Program-made: the position numbers and the translations under genes | Assembly (NCBI GenBank): GCA_020052615.1 | Contig: JAGVOT010000037.1 | Coordinates: 1 to 64,000 of the forward strand | DNA: 64,000 nt | Origin: Nitrospirota bacterium | GTDB lineage: Bacteria > Nitrospirota > UBA9217 | Direction: 5' to 3' | The notes under the pieces: generated by a model | What the model saw: the letters and a program-made list of their open reading frames with translations, nothing else | Told to the model about the DNA's origin: nothing | Databases searched by the model: none | Part shown: positions 7,811 through 16,516 of the stretch, piece after piece | How the letters are laid out: every line of letters starts with the position of its first letter | How positions within the stretch are numbered: the first letter of the stretch is position 1

Positions 7811-9391
7811 TTATTCCCTAACCACTTCGCGGGCGCTCTTGTCGTCGCGCATCCGGACGAAGACCGGATGCCGCATGACGCCGTCTTCGGTCCACTCGGA
7901 CAGGCTGACCTCGCAGACCAGTTCGGGCCGCAGCCACGCGACCGGCCCATTTGTTGCCGGTGCAGCGGCGAACGGACTTTCCTTTTGGACCAGGGGATCC
8001 AGCTTGCCGCGGATCTCCTCCAGGTCCTTTTCCGTGAAACCGCTCCCCACGCTGCCGATGGGGACCAATGCATCCTCTTCATACACGCCCAGGACAAGGG
8101 CGCCGAAGTGTTTTCTGTCTCCCCCCGGTTCGGTGAATCCGGCTATCACCCCCTCCTGGGTGAGCCGCGTCTTCACCTTCAGCCACTGCCGGCTCCTCCT
8201 GCCCGCCTCGTACGTGCTTTGAGAATGCTTTGCGATGATCCCTTCCAGTCCCTTTTCCCTGGAGACGTTGTAGAACAGAACGCCTTCCTTCACCACGTGA
8301 TCGCTGTACCTGACCCTCGGTCCGGACGGCAGGATCCTTTTCAAAAGCTCTTTCCTCCGGACGAGAGGCAGGCCCGTCAGATCATGTCCCCGGAAATACA
8401 GAAGGTCGAAAACGCAGTAGAGCAAATGACCGTTTCCGGCGGCCTGGTAATGCTGCAGCAGCTGAAAATCAGGGCGGCCCTGGTCGTCCACGACGACGAC
8501 CTCTCCGTCCAGCACGGCGTCAAACCCGAATCGCCGGAGCGCTTCCACAACAGGAGGGAACTTCTTGTTGAACGAGATGCCGTGCCGGGAATAGAGCGCT
8601 ACGTTCCCCTCCCGGACCTCTGCAATGGCCCGGTACCCGTCCCACTTCACCTCAAAGACCCATTCGGGATGATCGAACGGTTCCTTTACCGATTCGGCGA
8701 GCATCGGCCGGACAGCCTCGGGCATGGTTTTGACCGGTGCGTCCTTCAGGTCGGCCTGCTCCAGCGTTTCGTGCAGCCGGATCTGGTCCAGTTTTCTCCG
8801 TCCGAAGACACGCTCCGGTCTGTCCGCAAGCAGTTCCTCGAGGGTCTTCCGGGACGCGACGGAGCGATTCTCCTTCAGAATGTCCCCGACCGCCGCATCT
8901 CCGTCCTTCTTCTTCAGAAGGAGCCATGTCTTCCCATCCGTTCCCGTCTTTACCAAAGCGAACTCGCCATGGAGCTTTTCCCCTTCGAGAACGAACTTCA
9001 AGTTTCCTTTCCGCAGCCCGTCAAGAAGAAGCTTCTCATTCTCGCCGGACCCGCGCGCGAGGGGATGATGATAATACCCCCTGTCCCAGATGATGACGCT
9101 TCCCGAGCCGTAATTGCCCTCCGGGATGACCCCTTCAAAATCCTTGTACTCAAAGGGGTGGTCCTCGACCATGACCGCCAGTCTCTTCAGGGAAGGGTCC
9201 TGTGACGGCCCTTTCGGCACTGCCCAGCTCTTCAGCACTCCCTCCAGTTCCAGCCGGAGGTCATAGTGCATGGCCCGTGCCGCGTGCTTGTGGATCACGA
9301 ACAGAAGACGGCCAGCCTCCTGCCCAAACCCCGGTTTCGGTTCCGGAGTACTATCGAATTTTCGTTTCGCTGTGTATTCTTTGAGTATCAT
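7811..9391 (-). CDS. ligD: LigD-type ATP-dependent DNA ligase with phosphoesterase domain
   Basis: A 526-residue NHEJ ligase. Residues 1-170 are the LigD 3'-phosphoesterase domain, with the expected metal and catalytic residues His36, His42, Asp44, Arg46 and His78. Residues about 225-520 are the ATP-dependent ligase: adenylation motif KWDG with catalytic Lys249, then LDGEVVVVD (motif III/IIIa region) and an EGIIAKH motif IV-like segment; the OB-fold is C-terminal. The primase/polymerase domain, fused in many LigD proteins, is encoded separately at 9509-10414. Acts with Ku in sealing double-strand breaks. ATG with AAGGGAT upstream. Confidence 0.92.
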   Translation of the reverse strand: MILKEYTAKRKFDSTPEPKPGFGQEAGRLLFVIHKHAARAMHYDLRLELEGVLKSWAVPKGPSQDPSLKRLAVMVEDHPFEYKDFEGVIPEGNYGSGSVIIWDRGYYHHPLARGSGENEKLLLDGLRKGNLKFVLEGEKLHGEFALVKTGTDGKTWLLLKKKDGDAAVGDILKENRSVASRKTLEELLADRPERVFGRRKLDQIRLHETLEQADLKDAPVKTMPEAVRPMLAESVKEPFDHPEWVFEVKWDGYRAIAEVREGNVALYSRHGISFNKKFPPVVEALRRFGFDAVLDGEVVVVDDQGRPDFQLLQHYQAAGNGHLLYCVFDLLYFRGHDLTGLPLVRRKELLKRILPSGPRVRYSDHVVKEGVLFYNVSREKGLEGIIAKHSQSTYEAGRRSRQWLKVKTRLTQEGVIAGFTEPGGDRKHFGALVLGVYEEDALVPIGSVGSGFTEKDLEEIRGKLDPLVQKESPFAAAPATNGPVAWLRPELVCEVSLSEWTEDGVMRHPVFVRMRDDKSAREVVRE

Positions 9392-9456
9392 GGCAATCCC
9401 TTAGGGAAACACCGATGAACACGGTTTCTTATCTCATATGCTTAAGATCGGTATTT

Positions 9457-9485
9457 AACCGTGTGCGGCGAAGCCGCCTGTGGTT
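9457..9485. other. intergenic hairpin between the two ligD genes
   Basis: GCGGC GAA GCCGC inner stem with outer AACC/GGTT pairing. It lies in the 117-bp gap between the polymerase and ligase genes and lacks a U-tract. It may affect mRNA processing or be a remnant repeat. Confidence 0.4.
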
Positions 9486-9508
9486 CATAAAGCCCTTTCG
9501 GTTTCGGT

Positions 9509-10414
9509 TCAAAGATGCGGCAGCTTCTGTTCTTTCACGAGCACCTCCCGGAATAGATCGCCCTTTGCTTCCGCCCTTCGAACTGCCTCCGAATGCACGA
9601 CCTGCAGGCTTTCCCGGTCGCCCTGTCCGTCCAGATCCTCCAGTTCCTTCCATTCAAGGGGAAAGGAAACGAATGGTTTTTCCCGGGCGCGCAGTGAATA
9701 AACGCAGATCATCGTTTTCGAGGCGTCGTTCTGGGACCAGTTGATAAATACCTTTCCTATCCGCTCGTTCTTCGCCATTTTTGAGGTCACCAGGTCCGGG
9801 TAATGTCTTTCCATGATCCCTGCGACGGCCCTCGAAAATGTCTTTGTGTCGTCAAAGGTCGTATCTTTGCTGTTCAGGGGTACAAGCACATGGAGCCCTT
9901 TTTGGCCCGAGGTCTTCACATAGCTTGCAAGTCCCATCTGAAACAGCAGATCGCGGAGGATCAGCGCGACCCGGGTGCACTCGGGAATGCCCGCCCCGTC
10001 GCCGGGATCCAGGTCGAAGACCAGGGAATCCGGTGTCTGCGGCGATCCAGCCCTGGACAGCGGCACATGAAGTTCGAGGGCCGCCAGGTTCCCCGCCCAG
10101 AGCAGCGTTTCCAGATCACTCACCACGCACATCATCATCGGCTCCCCGTTATGATGGACGACCTCCGCGGTGCTCACCCACGCCGGACGGTGAGCAGGAC
10201 AGCGCTTCTCGAAGAAAAACTCCTTTTCCACTCCCCCGGGATATCGCTTCAAGGTCAATGCCCGGCCCTGCAAATGGGGCAGGATGAACGGCGCGATCCT
10301 GCGGTAGTATTCGAGGATCGCGGCCTTCGTGAACCCGTAGGAGGGATAGAGGTCCTTTTCCAGGTTCGATAACGGGAGACTCCTCCCGGCTATTTCGACA
10401 TAGGTTCGGCTCAC
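9509..10414 (-). CDS. ligD: LigD-type primase/polymerase (stand-alone)
   Basis: A 301-residue archaeo-eukaryotic-primase-type polymerase of the NHEJ LigD family. Metal-binding catalytic pair Asp134/Asp136 in VFDLDPGD; KTSGQKGLHV (nucleotide-binding His) near residue 165-175; KVFINWSQND near 225. Starts with GTG overlapping the Ku stop codon (GTGA), with AAAGGAGGG upstream, so it is translationally coupled to Ku. It fills gaps and adds nucleotides at broken ends before ligation. The domain stands alone rather than fused to the ligase, a split arrangement seen in some bacteria. Confidence 0.92.
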   Translation of the reverse strand: MSRTYVEIAGRSLPLSNLEKDLYPSYGFTKAAILEYYRRIAPFILPHLQGRALTLKRYPGGVEKEFFFEKRCPAHRPAWVSTAEVVHHNGEPMMMCVVSDLETLLWAGNLAALELHVPLSRAGSPQTPDSLVFDLDPGDGAGIPECTRVALILRDLLFQMGLASYVKTSGQKGLHVLVPLNSKDTTFDDTKTFSRAVAGIMERHYPDLVTSKMAKNERIGKVFINWSQNDASKTMICVYSLRAREKPFVSFPLEWKELEDLDGQGDRESLQVVHSEAVRRAEAKGDLFREVLVKEQKLPHL

Positions 10415-11202
10415 CGGCCCTCCTTTACTTTCACTTTCCGCATGCTCTCCTCCAGCGCGGCCACCAGATCGGCTGGTCCTTCTTCCTCTTTTTCAGTCAT
10501 CGCCGGGGCATCCACCAGCGCCTTTTCCTTCACCTTTGCTTCCAGGAGGTCCATGATCTTCTTCCTGCGGCCATCGGCATATTTCCCGGGGTCAAAGTCC
10601 TTCATCATGTTCTCGATGCTTTTCTTCATCCGGGCAACCTCACCGGATTCGGCCGCTCCTTTTGCCGGCGACATCTCTCCGTCAGGAAGGACCTCATCGC
10701 TGTAATGGAGCGTCGTCAGGGCCAGCGCTCCGTCCTTGCTCGTGATCGCGACAAGATGCTCCCGTTCCGCCAGTACGAATTTTGCGAGACCCGCCTTCTT
10801 CGTCCGGGCCATCACCTCGGCCAGCAGCTGATAGGCCTTTTCGCCCCCTTTCGAGGGAACGAGATAATAGGGGTGATCGTAATAGATCGGGTCAACGTCC
10901 TTCATATCGATGAACTCGATGATCTCGATCGTCCGGCTCCGCTCGGGAGACACCGATTCCAGTTCCTCATCGGTCAGGGGAATATACTTTCCGGGCAGGA
11001 CCTCATATCCCCTGATGATCTCTTCGGGGGTCACCATCCTTTCATCAGCCGGGCAGTACATCTTTCTCTCAAGGCGGGAGTAATCCTTGCTGTGCAGCAG
11101 GTGAAAAGAGACATGGCCGGGCACGACCGCCGTGACCACTCGCACCGGTATCGCCACCAGGCTGAAACCGATCGTTCCGTTCCATATTCCCTGAACAGCC
11201 AT
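10411..11202 (-). CDS. ku: Ku protein (first of two)
   Basis: A 263-residue bacterial Ku homologue: WxGxIxFxLVxIPV N-terminal strand, HLLHSKDYSRL, CPADE, a YxxLPGKYIPL segment and EIIEFID central region, as usual for the homodimeric ring protein that binds double-strand DNA ends. The C-terminal tail (from about residue 230) is Lys/Glu-rich and could recruit the ligase. ATG with GGGAGG 7 nt upstream. Its stop overlaps the polymerase start, placing both in one operon. It differs clearly from the second Ku upstream. Confidence 0.93.
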   Translation of the reverse strand: MAVQGIWNGTIGFSLVAIPVRVVTAVVPGHVSFHLLHSKDYSRLERKMYCPADERMVTPEEIIRGYEVLPGKYIPLTDEELESVSPERSRTIEIIEFIDMKDVDPIYYDHPYYLVPSKGGEKAYQLLAEVMARTKKAGLAKFVLAEREHLVAITSKDGALALTTLHYSDEVLPDGEMSPAKGAAESGEVARMKKSIENMMKDFDPGKYADGRRKKIMDLLEAKVKEKALVDAPAMTEKEEEGPADLVAALEESMRKVKVKEGR

Positions 11203-11241
11203 ATTGGCCTCCCTTCTTGAGAGCTTAAAGCCTTTCTTTCT

Positions 11242-11340
11242 TTAACCGCAGAGCACGCGGAGATTTTCCTTATTTAAAGCACAGAAAGCGATGTATTAGA
11301 TCCATTCCCTCTCTGCATTCTCTGCGCTCTCCGCGGTAAA
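11242..11340. repeat. intergenic inverted-repeat element (CCGCAGAG family)
   Basis: Lies in the gap between the two ku genes. It has inverted ends related to TTTAACCGC...GCGGAG and its complement CTCT..CCGCGGTAAA. A related element with the same CCGCAGAG/CTCTGCGG ends occurs at 24921-24968. Probably a non-coding dispersed repeat. Confidence 0.55.
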
Positions 11341-11354
11341 ACGCCCTGTTCCTG

Positions 11355-12125
11355 TCAGGCAACCTTCTTCAGGCTAGCTTCGAGGACCTGCAGCAGGTTA
11401 TCGGGCTCCGTGGGTTTCAGGCGCCGGGGAGACAGGACCACGATGTTCTCTCCGCGGGCTTTCTTATCGATCATTGCCTGCAGCTTCCTCTGATGTTCGT
11501 TCTCGTACTTTCGCGGTTCGAATGGAGCCGTCAGTTTTTCGATCAGCTCGCTCCCGATAGCGAGCTCTTTATCCGTCAAGGGTGCGCTCTGCAGATCAAG
11601 CGATCTCACGGATACCACCTCATCGGCATATCGAAGCGTATTCAGCCGCAGGACCTTCCCGCTCGCCTGCAGTGCCCCGAAATAAGACCGTTTTCTCATG
11701 GTCCAGGTGCAGATGCCTGCAGCATCGAGCTCCTTCAATGCTTCGGCAAGGGGGGCATATCCTTTCGCCTGAACATCCGGCTCCAGGTAGTAGACGCGGT
11801 CGAGGAAGTGGGGATCTATCCGGCTGGTCTTCACGAATTCGTGGACCTCGATCCTCCGGTCGCTTTCGGGAACTGTTTGCTCAAGCTCCTCGGGATCGAG
11901 GAGGATGTATCTCCCTTCCCCGGCCTCGAACCCCCGGGACTGTTCATCCGCAGACACCGGCCGCTTTTCGAGCGCACAGATCAACTGCTGGCGTAACCGC
12001 GCAAGGTCAGGCTCGTGAAGAAGGTGGAACTGGATCCTCTCCTCCCTGACCGCGGTGTGCAGCTTTACGGGTATGTCCGTCTCTCCAAAATGGATGATCC
12101 CCTTCCATATCGTCCCGCTTGCCAT
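11355..12125 (-). CDS. ku: Ku protein (second of two, divergent paralogue)
   Basis: A 256-residue Ku homologue with the family landmarks IWKGIIHFG, HLLHEPDLARL, EGRYILLDPEEL, EVHEFV and VYYLEP. It has clearly diverged from the neighbour at 10411-11202: for example, the CPADE segment reads CALEKRPVSADE. The C-terminus ends at EASLKKVA without the longer Lys/Glu tail. ATG with GGGGGG upstream. The two genes are separated by a repeat. Two Ku copies may form heterodimers or be used under different conditions; which does so here cannot be told from sequence alone. Confidence 0.9.
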   Translation of the reverse strand: MASGTIWKGIIHFGETDIPVKLHTAVREERIQFHLLHEPDLARLRQQLICALEKRPVSADEQSRGFEAGEGRYILLDPEELEQTVPESDRRIEVHEFVKTSRIDPHFLDRVYYLEPDVQAKGYAPLAEALKELDAAGICTWTMRKRSYFGALQASGKVLRLNTLRYADEVVSVRSLDLQSAPLTDKELAIGSELIEKLTAPFEPRKYENEHQRKLQAMIDKKARGENIVVLSPRRLKPTEPDNLLQVLEASLKKVA

Positions 12126-12426
12126 TGCATATCCCCCCAGTATCTTTCATACCTGCTCCCCACAACGTCCCTCCCCGCACGAAAGGGATTAATGAGGATA
12201 TCTTCAGTCCTTTATTGAATCATAGCACCGGAGGGCGCAGGCGTCAACAATGACCGTGGTATCTCAGACGGTCCGGGCCGAAGACAACTTGTCGAGAGCA
12301 GGGAAATCGATTCTCATACGCGAGGTTACCCGTTCCAGCCGACACGGGTGCGGAAGGTCGGGAAGGGACATCGGGGACACGGGGCCCGGGGTCATTATGA
12401 CCAATGTTTACCGCACGTTCCTCGAT
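12126..12426. other. intergenic region upstream of the NHEJ module
   Basis: A 301-bp gap between the second ku and a small helix-turn-helix-like gene. I see no gene, terminator or convincing promoter in it. Confidence 0.5.
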
Positions 12427-12666
12427 TCATCGCCTGGGCCGCACCCGTAAGCGTGCACGGTCTTCTTTCAGGATCCTCTCGATCCGTCCCTGGGTGACCA
12501 GGTCGGCGACGACTTCCTTCACAAGCGCTGTCTGCCGACCGGTCGGCTTCTCAGGCAGCCTGTGCCGCATGATGCCTTCGAGGGTATCCTCACCATCCGG
12601 CCGGCCGGACAGATAGTTGAGTATCTCACGTGCGATCTGTATACGATCAGGCGGACATTCTTTCAT
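12427..12666 (-). CDS. small winged-helix-like protein
   Basis: A 79-residue basic protein. The pattern of three helices followed by a short basic tail (residues 8-20, 28-38, 45-60: REILNYL, LEGIMRHRL, LVKEVVADLV) suggests a winged-helix/PCI-like fold, like small conserved proteins of unknown function. ATG with GAGGGAAT about 6 nt upstream. It is probably downstream of the sugar dehydrogenase gene's own promoter region on the same strand. Not assigned to a named family. Confidence 0.5.
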   Translation of the reverse strand: MKECPPDRIQIAREILNYLSGRPDGEDTLEGIMRHRLPEKPTGRQTALVKEVVADLVTQGRIERILKEDRARLRVRPRR

Positions 12667-12704
12667 AATATTCCCTCATTATCCGCGGCACTGGAGCGCC
12701 GGCG

Positions 12705-13910
12705 TTACGGAACGACGATCTGGTAGACGTTTCCGCCTCCATGGTCTGCGACATAGAGGTTTCCGGCCTCATCCTCGCCGAAGGTCGAGATGGGCATGCC
12801 GCTCTCCATCAACAGCCTGGTCTGCACGGCCACGCCATCCCGTTTCATCCCCCAGATGCGTCCGCTGCAGTAGTCGCCAAAAAGATAGATGCCTTGCAGG
12901 GCGGGGTATTCCTGGCCGCGATAGACGTACCCTCCGGTTATTGAGCAATCGCCCCGCGAGTGGTCGTATTCCGCGACCGGCAGCGTCAGGCCCGTCCGGT
13001 CGCACGTGGCTGCGCCATAGCAATGGAGCCCTTCCATGATGTCCCACCCGTAGTTCTCCCCTCCGGCACTCGCCGCGGACTGGACATGCACCTCTTCATA
13101 GAAATTCTGGCCCACATCGGCGATGAAGAGGTCGCCCGTCCCCCGGTCAAAGGAGAACCGCCAGGGATTCCGGAGTCCCAGTGCCCAGATCTCCGGGCGG
13201 TAGGCGGCATTGCCCACAAAGGGATTGGAAGGCGGGATGACGTATCCTCCGGGTTGGGACTCCACGTCGATGCGGAGGACTTTGCCGAGCAGGGAAAGAG
13301 GGTTCTGGGCATTATTGAGCGGATCACCGCCGCTTCCTCCGTCGCCCATGCCGATGTAGAGGTGGCCGTCCGGGCCGAACGCGAGCTGTCCTCCATTGTG
13401 GTTAGCGAAGGGCTGAACGACCGTGAGCAGGGTCTGACCGCTCGCGGGATCCGCTGCATCGGGGTCAATGGTCGTCTGGAAGCGGGCAACGACCGTGTCT
13501 CCCACGCCCTGCGTTCCCGTGTAATTCGTGTACAAATAGCGCTTGTTCGGGCCATATCCGCGCGGGAAAGCGATTCCCAGAAGCCCCTGCTCGCTGCCGC
13601 TCGATTTGACAAGGGGAGTGATGTTCAGGAACGGCGTCGCGAGCACCGTCCCGCTCTTGATGATCCTGACCGTCCCCCCCTGCTCGATGATGAACAGACG
13701 GCCGCTCCCGTCCCCCGCGTGGGCGATCCCGGTCGGCTGGGCAAAGCCGCCTGCCGTCAGGACGAGGGATACGTCCGGGATCGCCGGCGCCAGGGTCGAC
13801 GACTTTCGTTCCCTGCACGCGGAAAAGATGAAAAACAATACCAGTCCCGCGATCAGGAAGACGGCGAGGGAGCGAAGGGGTGAGTTTCGTACGATACTGT
13901 TCATGGCCAT
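12705..13910 (-). CDS. PQQ-dependent (aldose) sugar dehydrogenase lipoprotein
   Basis: A 401-residue protein of the soluble glucose/aldose sugar dehydrogenase family (six-bladed propeller). A signal peptide ends in lipobox FSAC near Cys32. Landmarks: QPTGIAHAGDGSGRLFI, EQGLLGIAFPRGY, HNGGQLAFGPDGHLYIGMGDGG, ALGLRNPWRFSFDRGTGDLFIADVGQN, GENYGWDIMEG, GGYVYRG and an EDEAGNLYVAD end. These bind PQQ and Ca2+ in characterised members. No PQQ biosynthesis gene occurs in the window, so the cofactor source and true substrate are open. An extended -10 promoter lies upstream at 13963-13971. Confidence 0.87.
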   Translation of the reverse strand: MAMNSIVRNSPLRSLAVFLIAGLVLFFIFSACRERKSSTLAPAIPDVSLVLTAGGFAQPTGIAHAGDGSGRLFIIEQGGTVRIIKSGTVLATPFLNITPLVKSSGSEQGLLGIAFPRGYGPNKRYLYTNYTGTQGVGDTVVARFQTTIDPDAADPASGQTLLTVVQPFANHNGGQLAFGPDGHLYIGMGDGGSGGDPLNNAQNPLSLLGKVLRIDVESQPGGYVIPPSNPFVGNAAYRPEIWALGLRNPWRFSFDRGTGDLFIADVGQNFYEEVHVQSAASAGGENYGWDIMEGLHCYGAATCDRTGLTLPVAEYDHSRGDCSITGGYVYRGQEYPALQGIYLFGDYCSGRIWGMKRDGVAVQTRLLMESGMPISTFGEDEAGNLYVADHGGGNVYQIVVP

Positions 13911-13962
13911 TACCTATGCCCGCGGGGAGCACTTTCTTCAGCACAGTAACAGCTCTGTATTA

Positions 13963-13971
13963 ATTATAGCA
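13963..13971 (-). promoter_or_regulatory. extended -10 promoter for the sugar dehydrogenase gene
   Basis: The minus strand reads TGCTATAAT, a perfect extended -10, about 53 nt upstream of the ATG at 13910. No strong -35 is seen. It is close to the divergent promoter at 14070. Confidence 0.55.
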
Positions 13972-14069
13972 TTGAACGGTGAGGCGCACCCCCGGCAGCT
14001 CAAGACCTATCCGCCTGTATCGCACATTATTCGTTCGCCGTGATCCTGCGACGTCGCCGCGGCATGCTG

Positions 14070-14078
14070 TGCTACAAT
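14070..14078 (+). promoter_or_regulatory. extended -10 promoter predicting a leaderless mRNA
   Basis: TGCTACAAT lies with its end only 5 nt before the ATG at 14084, so transcription would begin at or next to the start codon. No ribosome-binding site precedes that ATG. Confidence 0.5.
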
Positions 14079-14083
14079 TAATC

Positions 14084-16471
14084 ATGACCGTGCATGCCGA
14101 TACCCGGCGGACCATCCTCCCCCTTGTTTTCATCGCGTCCTTTGCGAGCCTCGCCTACGAGCTTGCGCTCATCCGGCTGTTTTCCATCACCCTGTGGTAT
14201 CATTTCGCCTTCATGGTCGTGAGCATCGCCATGCTCGGCATCGGCGCGAGCGGAACGCTCCTGTCCGTCGTCCCCCTCCTGAAGGACGTCCGGAAGGTTC
14301 CCTTGTATGTCCTCCTGCTTGCAGTCGCCATTCCCGCGAGCTACCTCGCTGTCTCCCGCATCCCCTTTGATCCCGCCCGCCTGTCCTGGGACTGGATGCA
14401 GCTCTTCGCCATCGGCCTGTTCGCGGTCGTCCTTTCAGTGCCCTTCCTGTTCTTCGGTCTCGCCGTTTCCACCTGCTTCGCCGCGCTGCCGGGATCGGCC
14501 GGCGCGATCTATGCCGCGGACCTGCTCGGAGCGGGCGCAGGCTCCGTCGCTCTCTTCGCACTGCTGTATACGGGCGGGCCCGAACAGACGCTCTTCCTCA
14601 TGTCGATGCTCGCGGCGACGGCTGCACTCGTCCAGGGCGGAAAGATCGTTCGCTTCACAGCAGCCTTGCTGCTCGGCATTGAACTCTTCCTCCTGCTGAC
14701 CCAGCCGGCATTCATCAGGCCGGTCATGTCGGCCTATAAGCCGCTTTCCTTCGCCCTCAACTATCCCGGCGCCCGTACGATGGAGACGCGGTACACCCCT
14801 TACGCCCGCATCGATATCTTTCAGAGCCCCGCTGTCCGATTCGCTCCCGGCCTGAGCCTCACCTACCTGGATCCCCTTCCGCCCCAGACCGGCGTGGCCG
14901 CGGATGGCGGCGATATCCATGCGATCACCCACGCCGGGGACCCTTCCTCGATGAAGTTCATCGACCATCTTCCATCCGCCCTCTCGTATGTACCCGGCCG
15001 TCCTCGCAATGTCCTGGTCCTTGAACCCAAGGGAGGGCTCTCCCTGCACCAGGCGATCGGTTCCGGTGCGAAACATATCGTCTCGGCGGAATCCAATCCT
15101 CTCCTGCGGACGATCGTGGACGAACGGGGAGGCATAACGCCGCCTCCCGGGGTCTCTCTGCAGAACATGACCGGTCTCGGCAGGAACAGGATCGCGCGGC
15201 TGGACGGGAATTTCGACGTCATAAGCATATCGCTCCTCGGTTCTCTCTTGCCGGGGGCTTTCGGCCTTTCCGAGGACTACGGCTCCACTGTCGAGGCCTT
15301 CCGGACCTACCTGGAGCGTCTGGCGCCCGGCGGGGTCCTCTCGCTGGACCTCTACCTGCTGCCGCCGGCGCGAAGCGAGCTCAGATTGCTGGCAACCGTC
15401 CTGCAGGCTGCGCGGGAAGCAGGGACCACGGACGAGGAGTCCCATATTGCCGTGGTCCGGAGCTGGGACACCGTGACCATTCTGTTCAAGAACAGCGCCC
15501 TCAGCCGATCCGATATCAGCGCCATCAGGCGTTTCTGCGCGAAAAATCGCTTTGATACCGTTTACTATCCCGGCATGAGGCGCGGCGAGGGCAACCGGTA
15601 TGTCAGGATGCAGAACGATAACTACGCAGAGGCATTCAGGAGCATCATCAGCAGAGAGACGCGGACCGCCTTTATCAGGGACTATCTCTTCGACATCCAT
15701 CCGGTCCGCGATGCGGCGCCCTTTGCGCACTATTACCTGAAGTTCAGGAACATCGGGGAGATCTACCGGATGATGGGCGGGAAGTGGCAGTACTTTTTCG
15801 AAGAAGGGTATCTTCTCCCCGTCCTCTTGCTGCAGGTCCTGGTCGTGAGTCTCGCCGTGATGCTCCTGCCGCTGCTTACGCGGGGGCGGTCCGACAGGAC
15901 CCGGACCGCACCGGGGCTGCCCGGCACCCTTCTGTACTTCGGAACGCTCGGCCTGGGGTATCTCTTCATCGAGGTGGCGTTCATGCAAATAATGATGCTG
16001 CCCCTGGAACACCCCGGCTATGCCGCGGGAACGGTCGTTGCTTCGATCCTGGCAGGTTCCGGCCTGGGAGGCTACTTGATCCAGAAGCGGGAGCCCCGGA
16101 GCTGGCCGGCCGCGCCGCTCGTGCTTGCCGGGGCGATCATCCTGTATGCCCTTGCGCTGCCGTTCGCGGCTGCTGTTCTTGCGCGCCTCCCGCTGGCGGC
16201 CAGGGTCCTTGCGTGCTTCATCATGGTCTTCCCCGCCGGTGTCCTCATGGGAATGCCGATGCCATTGGGTCTGTCCCTTCTGGGCAAACGCGACCCGGAC
16301 CTGATCCCCTGGGCCTGGGCAGTGAACGGCTGTTGTTCCGTTGTCTCGCCCATTCTTGCAATGCTGATCGCGCTGTCAGCGGGATTCACGGTCGTGCTTC
16401 TGTGCGGGGCGGGATTTTACGCGGCAGGATACATCCTCATCAGAAGCATGCTCCGGGAAGCCGGAGGCTGA
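14084..16471 (+). CDS. spermidine-synthase-like polytopic membrane protein
   Basis: A 795-residue protein with an N-terminal block of about seven membrane helices (residues 10-220), a cytoplasmic domain (about 270-560) and a second membrane block (about 600-790). The soluble part has a Rossmann-like segment (NVLVLEPKGGLSLHQAIGSGAKHIVSAESNP) that resembles the spermidine/spermine synthase fold, although the glycine-rich loop is degenerate, so catalysis is doubtful. The later membrane part carries LGYLFIEVAFMQ and GNxM-like motifs found in this family of large integral proteins. The start at 14084 is preferred because an extended -10 ends 5 nt before it; upstream frames lack a ribosome-binding site. 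Confidence 0.7.
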   Translation: MTVHADTRRTILPLVFIASFASLAYELALIRLFSITLWYHFAFMVVSIAMLGIGASGTLLSVVPLLKDVRKVPLYVLLLAVAIPASYLAVSRIPFDPARLSWDWMQLFAIGLFAVVLSVPFLFFGLAVSTCFAALPGSAGAIYAADLLGAGAGSVALFALLYTGGPEQTLFLMSMLAATAALVQGGKIVRFTAALLLGIELFLLLTQPAFIRPVMSAYKPLSFALNYPGARTMETRYTPYARIDIFQSPAVRFAPGLSLTYLDPLPPQTGVAADGGDIHAITHAGDPSSMKFIDHLPSALSYVPGRPRNVLVLEPKGGLSLHQAIGSGAKHIVSAESNPLLRTIVDERGGITPPPGVSLQNMTGLGRNRIARLDGNFDVISISLLGSLLPGAFGLSEDYGSTVEAFRTYLERLAPGGVLSLDLYLLPPARSELRLLATVLQAAREAGTTDEESHIAVVRSWDTVTILFKNSALSRSDISAIRRFCAKNRFDTVYYPGMRRGEGNRYVRMQNDNYAEAFRSIISRETRTAFIRDYLFDIHPVRDAAPFAHYYLKFRNIGEIYRMMGGKWQYFFEEGYLLPVLLLQVLVVSLAVMLLPLLTRGRSDRTRTAPGLPGTLLYFGTLGLGYLFIEVAFMQIMMLPLEHPGYAAGTVVASILAGSGLGGYLIQKREPRSWPAAPLVLAGAIILYALALPFAAAVLARLPLAARVLACFIMVFPAGVLMGMPMPLGLSLLGKRDPDLIPWAWAVNGCCSVVSPILAMLIALSAGFTVVLLCGAGFYAAGYILIRSMLREAGG

Positions 16472-16516
16472 GTGTGTGACCCCGGAAGCAGCAGATGACA
16501 TAAGTCTTCTATAAAT

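Noticed and set aside
14435-16012. Long open frame antisense to the spermidine-synthase-like gene
   Set aside because: Low-complexity, Arg/Glu/Gly-rich translation with no domain; it is a shadow of the GC-rich plus-strand gene, which has clear membrane helices and motifs.
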